From: a candidate division KSB1 bacterium
Lineage (GTDB): Bacteria > Electryoneota > RPQS01
DNA length: 64,000 bases
Direction: 5' to 3'
Assembly: GCA_016214895.1 (NCBI GenBank)
Contig: JACRMR010000020.1
Coordinates: 291,812-355,811 of the forward strand
The notes under the pieces were generated by a model, which saw nothing but the letters and a program-made list of their open reading frames with translations, was not told the DNA's origin and did not search any database. Shown in pieces: positions 49,369-56,678 of the stretch. Made by a program: the position numbers and the translations under genes. Position 1 is the stretch's first letter. The number at the start of each line of letters is the position of its first letter.

Positions 49369-50150
49369 AAGAGACCCGCCCCACTCCCCCCGTGAACGGG
49401 GGGGAGTCTGAAAAGAAGTCCCCCGTGAACGGGGGGAAGTCTGATGCGCGGAAGAAGTTATTCAGCGAGAAACCGGCGGGACGGCCGTTGATCTTCGGTC
49501 ATCGCGGTTCGCCGCAGTGCGCGGCGGAGAACACCCCGGCGTCGTTTGCGGCAGCGTTCGAGCAGGGCGCGGATGGCGTGGAGCTGGACGTGCGGTTGAC
49601 GCGCGACGATGTGCCGGTGATCTATCACGATGCGGCGCTGAAATGCGGCGACCTGCTGCGCGAGTTGAGCATGAAGGAGTTGCGGAGTTCGCGGTGCGCG
49701 GAATGCGTGTGGACGCTGGCCGCGGTGCTGGAACAGCTCGCGGGCCGTGGCTATCTCGACATTGAGCTGAAGGAAGCGGAATCGCCGGAGTTCGTGGTGC
49801 CGCTGGCGCGGGCCGCGCTGCCGGCGGACACGTATGTCTATTCGAGCTTTCAGCCCGGCGCGGTGGCACGCTGCCGCGAGCTGGCTCCGGAAGTCCCGGC
49901 GATTCTGATCGTGGAGTCGTTGCGTGATCCCGGCGCGGCGTTCGCCATCGCGGAACGCATCGATGCGTCAGGCATTGCACCGTGGCACGAGTTCATCACG
50001 CCGCTGGTCGCGGAGTATTTTCACGAGCGGGCGCTGCCGCTGTTCACGTTTACGGTGAACGATCCGGCGGCGGCGCGGCGCCTGGCGGAGTGGGGGCTGG
50101 TGGGAATTATCAGCGACGTACCGGGGGAGGTGCGGCAGGCGTTCGGGTAA
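49365..50150 (+). CDS. Glycerophosphodiester phosphodiesterase with repeat-coded N-terminal extension
   Basis: 261 residues from a GTG overlapping the dapL stop by 4 bp. The GDPD barrel starts at residue about 42: IFGHRGSPQCAAENTPASF (catalytic His and the HRG motif), GADGVELDVRLTRDDVPVIYHD (metal-binding E-x-D and second His), and YLDIELKEA. VNDPAAARRLAEWGLVGIISDVPG is near the end. The enzyme splits glycerophosphodiesters to glycerol-3-phosphate. Residues 6-26 (PTPPVNGGES and SPVNGGKS) come from two C-run/G-run hairpins read in frame and are absent from normal GDPD proteins. Confidence 0.88.
   Translation: MKETRPTPPVNGGESEKKSPVNGGKSDARKKLFSEKPAGRPLIFGHRGSPQCAAENTPASFAAAFEQGADGVELDVRLTRDDVPVIYHDAALKCGDLLRELSMKELRSSRCAECVWTLAAVLEQLAGRGYLDIELKEAESPEFVVPLARAALPADTYVYSSFQPGAVARCRELAPEVPAILIVESLRDPGAAFAIAERIDASGIAPWHEFITPLVAEYFHERALPLFTFTVNDPAAARRLAEWGLVGIISDVPGEVRQAFG
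49384..49442 (+). repeat. Two in-frame hairpins at the GDPD N-terminus
   Basis: CCCCCCGTGAACGGGGGGG and CCCCCGTGAACGGGGGG, separated by AGTCTGAAAAGAAGT. Stem of five or six C/G pairs plus GT/AC around a GA loop. Confidence 0.85.
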
Positions 50151-50159
50151 GTCATCCGC

Positions 50160-50202
50160 TCTGATTCCGGCCGGGTTGCGCGGACTTAACCCGGCTCGGC
50201 GG
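50160..50202 (-). repeat. CCGAG-type hairpin in minus orientation
   Basis: Minus strand: CCGAGCCGGGTTAAG...CAACCCGGCCGGAATC, nearly the same stem as the plus-strand element at 47334. Confidence 0.8.
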
Positions 50203-50215
50203 AGGCAAAATGCAC

Positions 50216-50243
50216 AAAGCCCCGGTCGTGCGACCGGGGCTTT
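50216..50243. terminator. Bidirectional intrinsic terminator
   Basis: AAAGCCCCGGTCG and CGACCGGGGCTTT form a perfect 13-bp stem with a TG loop; the A-run and T-run serve both the plus-strand GDPD gene and the minus-strand cargo gene. Confidence 0.88.
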
Positions 50244-50269
50244 GCTCAGGAGAACATCGAAGCGATTTA

Positions 50270-51262
50270 CTACTTCAGCAGTACGAACTTCTTCGTGGCA
50301 CTGAAGCCATTGACATCGAGCTTGTAGAGGTAGACGCCAGAAGCGAACGCACTACCGTCGAAGCTGACGACATGGTGGCCGGCACTCATGTTGGAGTTGG
50401 CCAGTGAGGCAATCTGCTGCCCAAGCAGGTTGTACACTTTCAGGCTGGCGAAGCCGTCCTGCAAGAGATCGAAGGCGATCTGCGTTTCCGGGTTGAACGG
50501 ATTCGGGAAGTTCTGGAGCAACGCGTACTCGGTGACCACGCCGACGGTGGAATTTGGCGTCGCGGCGGTTTGATCCAGCACACCGCGGTTGCCATTGACA
50601 TCGACGGCTACGAGTTCGTAGCTGTATTCGGTGCCGTTGACGACATCGGAGTCGGTCCACGAGTAGTGGCGTTCGGTGGTGCTGTTACCGGCTCCTTCGA
50701 GGGTCGTGACGGTATTACCGTTGCGGACGATTTCGAAGCGCTGGTTGTCGGTCTCGGAGGCGGTGGTCCAATTGAGTTGGACTTCGCGATCGCCGGCGAG
50801 GGCCGAGAAGTCGAGCAGATTGACGGCCAGCTGCCGCTCGAAGGTGAGGCAGAAGCAACCGTCGCACCAGCCGAAGATCTCGATCGTCCACGTCGGATTG
50901 GGTCCGTCGTGGGCATGACACAGCAGGATATCGAGACACAAATCATTCGACAGTCCGTAGTAGCAACTGTCGTTGAAGCCGTCGCCGCCCAGAATCAGGG
51001 TATCCGGCGGAGTGAGCGGATCACAGACGACATCACAGTTGGTCTGCGTCGGAGCGCAGCCATTGCCCCAGACCAGGACCGGCGTGGCCTCGAATCCGGG
51101 ACGTCCACCACCTTCGAGGGTGATGGTGAAGAAATCACCGGCGCAGACCTGAAAACAGCGCGAGTCACCGGGGTGCATGAAGATGTTTCCGGATTCGCAG
51201 GCATACCCGGACGCGGCCATCAGCACCGTCAGCAGTCCGATCAAAAAGATCTTTTTCATCAT
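50270..51262 (-). CDS. Secreted Cys-rich protein with Fn3-like and type IX sorting domains
   Basis: 330 residues from the first of two ATG codons at 51262, with GGGAGAC upstream. A signal peptide (KKIFLIGLLTVLMAASGYA) leads to a Cys-rich domain (about 22-145, ten or so Cys including CFQVCAGDF, DLCLDILLCHAHDG, CDGCFC). Residues about 150-240 (ALAGDREVQLNWTTASETDNQRFEIVRNG) form a fibronectin-III-like domain. NFPNPFNPETQIAF to KFVLLK is the type IX sorting domain. It is a close paralogue of the next gene upstream on the same strand. Cysteines suggest disulfides outside the cell. Role unknown. Confidence 0.85.
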   Translation of the reverse strand: MMKKIFLIGLLTVLMAASGYACESGNIFMHPGDSRCFQVCAGDFFTITLEGGGRPGFEATPVLVWGNGCAPTQTNCDVVCDPLTPPDTLILGGDGFNDSCYYGLSNDLCLDILLCHAHDGPNPTWTIEIFGWCDGCFCLTFERQLAVNLLDFSALAGDREVQLNWTTASETDNQRFEIVRNGNTVTTLEGAGNSTTERHYSWTDSDVVNGTEYSYELVAVDVNGNRGVLDQTAATPNSTVGVVTEYALLQNFPNPFNPETQIAFDLLQDGFASLKVYNLLGQQIASLANSNMSAGHHVVSFDGSAFASGVYLYKLDVNGFSATKKFVLLK

Positions 51263-51323
51263 ACAAAGTCTCCCGGGGTGGTGTTCACGTTTCAAGCTTC
51301 GTTCACATATCCCAAGGGGGGAC

Positions 51324-52655
51324 TTACTTCATGTAGACGAACTTTTTGGTGTCACTGAAGGTGCCGGCGTTGAGGGTGTACATATAGAGCCCTGTGGCGA
51401 GACCTTCGGCGGACCAATTGATCGTGTGGACACCGGCGTCCATGTTACGGTCGAGAACGGTGGCGACTTCGCGCCCGAGCAGATCGAAGACCTTCAGCGA
51501 GACGCGCTCGGTGTTCAGGATGCTGAACGAGAAGCTGGTCTGGCTGTTGAAGGGATTCGGGAAGTTCTGGGCCAGGGCGTAGCTGCCGACGAGGCCGGAC
51601 TGCGGCGTGGCGCTCTTCACGACGGCGACACCGCCTTCATGATAGACGTGGTTGCCGTTGGCATCGACCCAGTTGAGCTTGTAGTAGTAGGTGACGCCGT
51701 TGACGACGTTGTTGTCGGTCCAGTTGTAGTTGCGCGCGGTGGTGCTATTTCCGGCGGCTTCCCCGCGATAGACTTCCTCAAAGACGGCCTCGGGCGCGCT
51801 GGAGGTTGAGCGGGAGATTACGAACTGGTTGGTGTTGATTTCGGAGCCGGTCGCCCAGTTGAGGGTCACGCTCCGGTCGCCGGCGACGGCATCAAAGCCC
51901 GCCATCTCGACGGGGAGGACGAAGTCAGAGCGCCAGATGCAGACGCAGCCGGGGCCTTCGCCGCAATAGGTCATGACCAGAAAGATACGGCAGCCGGGGA
52001 AGACGCGGATCCGATAGGTGAACAGGCTGGTGTCCACGCGCGGGCAGTTGGGATCATCGCAATGGGTCTCGTTCGGATCGCACCCGTTGGTGACCGTGAC
52101 CTGCACGAGGTTGGGGTCGTAGCCTTCGGCTTCGCAGTAGATGGGGATCGAGTAGGTGCCGTGGCAGATCGTGGCGCAGAACGAGGAGTTGATGCGGATC
52201 GTGTCGGGCAGGACGGGTGTGCAATCGCCCTGACGATACGTGTACCAGCCGGACTGGGATTGTTCGTCGAGGTTGGCCACGAGGGTATCGTTGACTTCAA
52301 TCGGCGCGCCGACCGGATTGTAGTCCGCATCGAGCAGCTGAATAATCGTGGAGATGACGTTAATCTCGCCATCCGGCACATGGAAGGTCCGGTTGGGATC
52401 CCACGGCGACAAGTCGGCGTCGCAGTAGAATTCGTCCACGTTGTCCGCGTAGCCATTGTAATAGCCGATGGCTCCGCCGGGGTTGGACTGATCCATATAG
52501 ACGTTGGCGTGGAACGTACCCTGGTCGGTACGGACGTACGCGGTCATCATCTGGGTCGCCACATCAAAGCCCATGAAGGCATATTCGGTCGCGAGACACG
52601 ACACGGCCATCATCAGCACCGCGAGGGCGGTAAAAATCGTTCTGCTTCTGTTCAT
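51324..52655 (-). CDS. Secreted Cys-rich protein with Fn3-like and type IX sorting domains (paralogue)
   Basis: 443 residues from the ATG at 52655, with AGGAG about 15 bp upstream; the longer frame to 52715 would start before the predicted mRNA 5' region ends. A signal peptide (TIFTALAVLMMAVSCLA) precedes a domain of about 215 residues with paired Cys (FCATICHGTY, CDPNETHCDDPNCPR, CGEGPGCVCIW). Then come GDRSVTLNWATGSEINTNQF (Fn3-like) and NFPNPFNSQTSFSF to KKFVYMK, the type IX sorting domain. It shares the domain order and wording (GNSTTARNYNWTD against GNSTTERHYSWTD) with 50270-51262 and is likely its tandem duplicate, both driven by the promoter at 52742. Confidence 0.85.
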   Translation of the reverse strand: MNRSRTIFTALAVLMMAVSCLATEYAFMGFDVATQMMTAYVRTDQGTFHANVYMDQSNPGGAIGYYNGYADNVDEFYCDADLSPWDPNRTFHVPDGEINVISTIIQLLDADYNPVGAPIEVNDTLVANLDEQSQSGWYTYRQGDCTPVLPDTIRINSSFCATICHGTYSIPIYCEAEGYDPNLVQVTVTNGCDPNETHCDDPNCPRVDTSLFTYRIRVFPGCRIFLVMTYCGEGPGCVCIWRSDFVLPVEMAGFDAVAGDRSVTLNWATGSEINTNQFVISRSTSSAPEAVFEEVYRGEAAGNSTTARNYNWTDNNVVNGVTYYYKLNWVDANGNHVYHEGGVAVVKSATPQSGLVGSYALAQNFPNPFNSQTSFSFSILNTERVSLKVFDLLGREVATVLDRNMDAGVHTINWSAEGLATGLYMYTLNAGTFSDTKKFVYMK

Positions 52656-52741
52656 CCTGAGGACACTCCTTACAGCTGTTCGACCCGCAAGAATCAGGTC
52701 ACCGGAAGTGGGCATACCTTATCACCATACTTGTGATGGCT

Positions 52742-52770
52742 AATATAGTAGTCGGGGTCGTTGATGTCAA
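52742..52770 (-). promoter_or_regulatory. Strong sigma70-type promoter of the cargo pair
   Basis: On the minus strand TTGACA (52770-52765), 17-bp spacer, TATATT (52747-52742). The best consensus match in the window; leader about 80 nt. Confidence 0.82.
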
Positions 52771-53036
52771 GGCTTCTGCCCACACCGCGAAGGTTTTTTG
52801 GGTAAGAAGCTTGAAGGTTGCGATAACATAGATAATCACTTCAAACGAATAGAAATATTCGATTTAAATCATTTGATTCTGCGGGATTGTTAAGGACTTC
52901 AAACCTGCTGACCCGGGCGAAGTGCCCGATTTGACGCCCGTTGGAAGTGGCTGGGCGCGGGCATGCCTCCTTTGCCGGAAAGTGCGGAGTGTGCGGTGGC
53001 GGCGGGGCGGGGAACCGAGGGAGCGAAGTTGGGCAA
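52771..53036. other. AT-rich intergenic stretch
   Basis: 52785-52895 is clearly AT-rich (for example ATAACATAGATAATCACTTC and ATTCGATTTAAATC) and could hold a second promoter or protein-binding sites, but no -35/-10 pair convinces me. 52900-53036 has no feature that I recognise. Confidence 0.4.
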
Positions 53037-53372
53037 TTCTGACACCCCCTAATCCCCCCCGCGAACGGGGGGGGACCGGGGCGGGTTCCGGCGGGTTGAA
53101 GACAACCCGCGCGGCGGGACTCTCCGATTCCGGCCGGGCGAGGCCGCCCGGCTCGGCGAAGAAGAGCAGATGCGCGAAGACGCACACCCCCCCCGGCCCC
53201 CCACAGGAGGTGGGGGGAGAGCCGAGGACCGACTACCGGCCGGGCGGGGACGCACGGCTCGGCGGAAAAGAGCAGATGCGCGAAGACGCACACCCCCCGG
53301 CCCCCCACAGGAGGTGGGGGGAGAGCCGAGGACCGACTACCGGCCGGGCGGGGACGCACGGCTCGGCGGGGA
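53037..53372 (-). repeat. Hairpin cluster, partly tandem with period 107 bp, minus orientation
   Basis: Starting from the left on the plus strand: CCCCCCCCGCGAACGGGGGGGG (53055-53078); CCGGCGGGTTGAAGACAACCCGCGCGG (53086-53112); CCGGCCGGGCGAGGCCGCCCGGCTCGGCG (53131-53158). Two tandem blocks from 53164 and 53271 each carry GATGCGCGAAGACGCAC, CCCCCCACAGGAGGTGGGGGG and CCGGCCGGGCGGGGACGCACGGCTCGG. Confidence 0.88.
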
Positions 53373-53375
53373 AGG

Positions 53376-53753
53376 TCAGAGGGGGCGGCGGGCTTTGAAG
53401 CCCTCGTCCAGCGAGTGCCAGTGAGTGATGGTCTCCTCGTCATAGGCCCAGCAGAGATAGACCTCTTCGCGGGCCCGTAGCGCGCGGAAGTCCACAAGTA
53501 CCGGTTGCAGTCCCTTGAGTTCGACGCCGATTTCGCGCAATTCTTCGCCCAGCGCATCGATTCGCAGACGGATGGTCTCGATTTCGGAGCGTTGCGCGTC
53601 GGCGAATTCGTCAAGTTTCATGGCTCCGTAAATGAAGGACAGGCCGCCCTGAATCGCGGAAAGTTGTTCGACACAGTTATGCAGGTCGGCGGCGATGCGG
53701 CGGACCAGCGGGAGGGCCTTGCGGGCCTCTTCGAGTGTGAACAAGCGCTGCAT
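53376..53753 (-). CDS. DUF2203 family protein
   Basis: 125 residues, normal for DUF2203. The N-terminus RLFTLEEARKALPLVRRIAADL and the C-terminal signature VLVDFRALRAREEVYLCWAYDEETITHWHSLDEGFKARRPL-like ending (shown here in pieces: VDFRAL, VYLCW, ITHWHSLDEGF) are diagnostic. The middle is a predicted coiled coil. The family has no established function. Its ATG overlaps the tatD stop by one base (TGATG), so translation is coupled. Confidence 0.88.
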   Translation of the reverse strand: MQRLFTLEEARKALPLVRRIAADLHNCVEQLSAIQGGLSFIYGAMKLDEFADAQRSEIETIRLRIDALGEELREIGVELKGLQPVLVDFRALRAREEVYLCWAYDEETITHWHSLDEGFKARRPL

Positions 53754-54526
53754 CAGGTGGCCACCAGCGTGTCGGCGAAGAACAGCCGCACGGCATTCCG
53801 GGTGGTCACGAGATCGACTTCCGCCACCGGTCGGCCGTGGATTTCAGCGAGCTTCAGGGCGACGTCGCGGATGTGCAGCGGTTCGCAGCGCTTGCCGCGA
53901 ACCGGGACGGGGGCCATGTACGGCGCGTCGGTTTCGAGCAGCAAGCGCTCGAGCGGGAGCCGCGCGGCCAACTCCGGCAGCCGCGAGTTCTTGTAGGTGA
54001 TATTTCCGGTAAACGAGACGTTCATTCCCTGGTCCAACACGGCGCAGGCGTAGGCATACTCCTCGCTGAAGCAGTGGAAGACGCCGCGGGAGCAGTGCAT
54101 GGCCCTAACGACGTCGAGCGTCCGCGATCCGGCGGCGCGGTGATGGATGATCGCGGGCAGACCGACGTGATTGGCGAGTTGCAGCATACGTTCGAACAGA
54201 CGGATCTGGTTTTCGAGATTGGTTTCACCGCGGTAAATATCGAGCCCGATTTCACCCACGGCCACGACGGCGGGATCGCCGACCATGGCTTCGATCCACA
54301 GCAGATCGTCCTCGCTCACGCGGTCCACCTCTGACGGATGGACACCGATGGCCGCATAGACGACACCGGGGAAGCGCGTGGCGAGCGCCAGGCACTGTTC
54401 GGCGGTGGGTTTGTCCACGGCGATGGTGATCATCTTTTCGACGCCGGCGTCGCGCGCGCGTTGGATCACCGCGTCGAGGTCAGCGTGGAAGTCATCGTAG
54501 TAGAGGTGGCAGTGGGTGTCGATCAA
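53753..54526 (-). CDS. TatD family metal-dependent hydrolase
   Basis: 257 residues from a TTG (54526) directly before IDTHCHLYYDDF; the frame is open for 200 more codons upstream, but those are a hairpin array. Metal and active-site motifs: THCHL, AAIGVHPSEV, AVGEIGLDIYRGET, AIIHHRAAG, VFHCFSEE and LLLETDAPYMAPVPVRGKRCEP. TatD proteins are 3'-5' exonuclease or deoxyribonuclease-like enzymes of the amidohydrolase superfamily involved in DNA or RNA trimming. One oddity is IYRGET where most members have DYHWD-type sequence. It is coupled to DUF2203. Confidence 0.92.
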   Translation of the reverse strand: MIDTHCHLYYDDFHADLDAVIQRARDAGVEKMITIAVDKPTAEQCLALATRFPGVVYAAIGVHPSEVDRVSEDDLLWIEAMVGDPAVVAVGEIGLDIYRGETNLENQIRLFERMLQLANHVGLPAIIHHRAAGSRTLDVVRAMHCSRGVFHCFSEEYAYACAVLDQGMNVSFTGNITYKNSRLPELAARLPLERLLLETDAPYMAPVPVRGKRCEPLHIRDVALKLAEIHGRPVAEVDLVTTRNAVRLFFADTLVAT

Positions 54527-54576
54527 GACCGGAACGGGTGACTGATTGCAAAGGACAAGGGAGGGGGGCAGTTGGG

Positions 54577-54850
54577 GCACTTTGGAGACAAGTGCCGCCG
54601 CGAACGCTCGGGCACTGGGGCACTTGGAGACAAGTGCCGCCGCGAACACTCGGGCACTGGGGCACTTGGAGACAAGTGCCGCCGCGAACGTCCGCCCCGA
54701 TGGGGCACTTGGAGACAAGTGCCGCCAAGAACACTCGGGCAATGGGGGCACTTGGAGACAAGTGCCGCCGCCAACGTCCGCCCCGATGGGGCACTTGGAG
54801 ACAAGTGCCGCCAAGAACGCGAGTGCCGCCGCGGACGCGAGTGCCGCCAA
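54577..54850 (-). repeat. 43-bp tandem array of GCACTTGG...CAAGTGC hairpins
   Basis: GCACTTGGAGACAAGTGCC boxes start at 54577 (one extra T), 54620, 54662, 54705, 54748 and 54791. The inter-hairpin parts alternate between CGCGAACGCTCGGGCACT-like and GAACGTCCGCCCCGATG-like text and are themselves repeated. It decays at 54830-54850 into CGCGAGTGCCGCC units. A lone copy lies at 58833. Confidence 0.9.
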
Positions 54851-54884
54851 GCGGCCTCGGGTTTCGCGGGGCGTTGGGGTTGAT

Positions 54885-56021
54885 TTATTCCGGCTCGGCG
54901 GCGGAATTCGGAGCTGGCGGCAGCTCGGAGACTCGGTTGGAGAGCTGTTCCCAGACGCGGTCGGCGCGGAGTTTTCGCCAGCGTTCCTGAAAGGCGGCGA
55001 ACTGCTCGTGGCGAGCGGAGCGGCAACGGGCATCGAGCCATTGGATTCCGGGGAGCAGCGTCTCCATCGGCTTGCCGTGGCCGTGATAGTCCAGCGTGCG
55101 CCCGCGCTCTTTTTCGATGAAGCGCGGCAATTGGTCGATCCAGACATCGGCATCGTGAATGTTGCCGAGCAGCTCCTGACAGGCCTTGCAGATTTCGATG
55201 TCGGCTTTCAGTTCATCGGCGAAAACCGGACCGAACAGTTCCATGGTGTAGCGGAGGTGCTTGGCGGCGATCCGCATGGCATGATGATCGTCGATGCGGT
55301 CGGGATCGTTGACACAGCGTTCCCATTGCAGAAGTTCATCGAGGCGCTCCTGAATGGCGAGGCCGGCCATGGCCGTCAGCTCGCGCGAAGTTTCCGCCGG
55401 AGCGTCGGCTTCTTCATCGCTGTCATGAATTGCGAGAATTCCGGCGCGGATCCCGTGCAGAATGTCATCGTCCTCGAAGCGGTCGATGGCGCGAATCACT
55501 TCCTTTTGCAGGCGTTCGCGGCGCTGACGTTTGCGCAGCAGGACGCGGACGATGCCGGGGATGAGGTGACGGGCCAACTCACCCCCCCCTGCCCCCCCGT
55601 GAACGGGGGGGTGCCCCAAGGTAGCCCCCCCAATCGAGTTGGGGGGGGACTCAGATGAGTCGGCGCCCCCTCCCTGCCCTTCCGTAAGCGGAGGGGTGCC
55701 CATTGTGATCGTGGGAAGCAGGGATTCCAGAAAGCGGATTTGGACATCGAGATCGCGGGCATCGCCGAGGGCCTGGCGCAAACGGCGCAGCGCGGCATGC
55801 CAGCGTTTGAACTGGCGTTCGGGGAAGCAGGGCGCGAATTGATTGAGCGCGATGTTTAGGCGTCGGCTGGCCACGCGCATGCGATGCACGCACTCGGGAT
55901 CCTTTGCCGCACGGGCGCCGGCGTGTTCTTTGGCGAGTGCGCGCAGGCGTTTGCGGATCGCCTTGGCGGCGAAGCGGCAGAGCGCGGGATCGGGCGGGGA
56001 GTCAGACGGTCCGAAATCCAA
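54885..56021 (-). CDS. CHAD-domain protein with repeat-coded insertion
   Basis: 378 residues from a TTG at 56021. CHAD motifs: KDPECVHRMRVASRRLNIAL near residue 45, RQALGDARDLDVQIRFLESL, and HHAMRIAAKHLRYTMELF near 255, then CQELLGNIHDADVWIDQL. The conserved basic residues face a channel that binds polyphosphate, and a ppx gene is present in the window although far away. Residues about 107-147 (TPPLTEGQGGG, SPPNSIGG, HPPVHGGAGGG) are three hairpin repeats read in frame, placed between two helices of the first helical bundle. The first residues come from TTTCGGA/TTTTGGA 7-mers. Confidence 0.88.
   Translation of the reverse strand: MDFGPSDSPPDPALCRFAAKAIRKRLRALAKEHAGARAAKDPECVHRMRVASRRLNIALNQFAPCFPERQFKRWHAALRRLRQALGDARDLDVQIRFLESLLPTITMGTPPLTEGQGGGADSSESPPNSIGGATLGHPPVHGGAGGGELARHLIPGIVRVLLRKRQRRERLQKEVIRAIDRFEDDDILHGIRAGILAIHDSDEEADAPAETSRELTAMAGLAIQERLDELLQWERCVNDPDRIDDHHAMRIAAKHLRYTMELFGPVFADELKADIEICKACQELLGNIHDADVWIDQLPRFIEKERGRTLDYHGHGKPMETLLPGIQWLDARCRSARHEQFAAFQERWRKLRADRVWEQLSNRVSELPPAPNSAAEPE
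55581..55703 (-). repeat. Triple hairpin insertion inside the CHAD gene
   Basis: Plus-strand order: CCCCCCCGTGAACGGGGGGG (about 55592-55611), CCCCCCAATCGAGTTGGGGGG (55625-55647), CCCTTCCGTAAGCGGAGGGG (55676-55696). Different stems, same frame. Confidence 0.88.
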
Positions 56022-56041
56022 AATCCGAAATCCGAGTCAGA

Positions 56042-56125
56042 TTATTCTTTCACCAGCAGGACGTGGACGGCTTTGACGACGGCGCGGACTTTGTCCGTGA
56101 TATTGTTGCGGGAGCCGTAAACCAT
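56042..56125 (-). CDS. 27-codon ORF with strong ribosome binding site
   Basis: Minus strand from an ATG at 56125: MVYGSRNNITDKVRAVVKAV and seven more residues, ending in HVLLVKE and TAA. GAGGAGC lies 6-12 bp upstream, among the best Shine-Dalgarno sequences in the window. It sits between the 61-unit 7-mer array and the CHAD gene, whose TTG start is 20 bp downstream, so it may be a real small protein (amphipathic helix) or a leader that couples translation to CHAD. No family is known to me. Confidence 0.45.
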   Translation of the reverse strand: MVYGSRNNITDKVRAVVKAVHVLLVKE

Positions 56126-56144
56126 AGGGAAGCTCCTCAAGAAA

Positions 56145-56571
56145 ACTTGAAACTTGAAACTTGAAACTTGAAACTTGAAACTTGAAACTTGAAACTTGAA
56201 ACTTGAAACTTGAAACTTGAAACTTGAAACTTGAAACTTGAAACTTGAAACTTGAAGCTTGAAACTTGAAACTTGAAACTTGAAACTTGAAACTTGAAAC
56301 TTGAAACTTGAAGCTTGAAACTTGAAACTTGAAACTTGAAACTTGAAACTTGAAACTTGAAGCTTGAAACTTGAAACTTGAAACTTGAAGCTTGAAGCTT
56401 GAAACTTGAAACTTGAAACTTGAAACTTGAAGCTTGAAACTTGAAACTTGAAACTTGAAGCTTGAAGCTTGAAACTTGAAACTTGAAACTTGAAACTTGA
56501 AGCTTGAAGCTTGAAACTTGAAACTTGAAACTTGAAACTTGAAGCTTGAAACTTGAAACTTGAAACTTGAA
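56145..56571 (-). repeat. 61-unit perfect 7-bp tandem array (TTCAAGT)
   Basis: Sixty-one ACTTGAA units on the plus strand without a single phase slip. The only variant is GCTTGAA, at units 17, 25, 32, 36, 37, 42, 46, 47, 52, 53 and 58. Variants at 32/36/37 recur at 42/46/47, showing a 70-bp higher-order duplication. In minus orientation the unit is TTTCAAG, as in gene leaders. The array ends 19 bp upstream of the 27-codon ORF. Confidence 0.97.
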
Positions 56572-56579
56572 AGGCTGAT

Positions 56580-56670
56580 GCGCGAAGACGCGCACCCCGC
56601 CGGCCCCCACTGGATGTGGGGGGAGAGCCGAGATCCGATTCCGGCCGCGCGAGGACGCACGGCTCGGCGG
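56580..56670 (-). repeat. Hairpin pair after the POT transporter gene
   Basis: GCGCGAAGACGCGC stem (56579-56595), CCCCCACTGGATGTGGGGGG hairpin (56604-56622), then CCGGCCGCGCGAGGACGCACGGCTCGGCGG (56641-56670). Confidence 0.82.
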
Positions 56671-56678
56671 TGGGAAAC

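Noticed and set aside
54577-54850. Regular 43-bp spacing reminiscent of a CRISPR array
   Set aside because: The would-be spacers are themselves repeated and the repeat is a hairpin found singly elsewhere (58833); no cas genes are present.
53753-55153. 466-codon frame extending TatD upstream
   Set aside because: The first 200 codons are the hairpin array (SKCPSARVFAAALV repeats); TatD homology starts at 54526.
56037-56660. 207-codon minus-strand frame coding repeated SSFKFQV heptapeptides
   Set aside because: It is only the translation of the 7-bp array (21 bp give seven residues); no start signal, no domain, and the array is best explained as noncoding.
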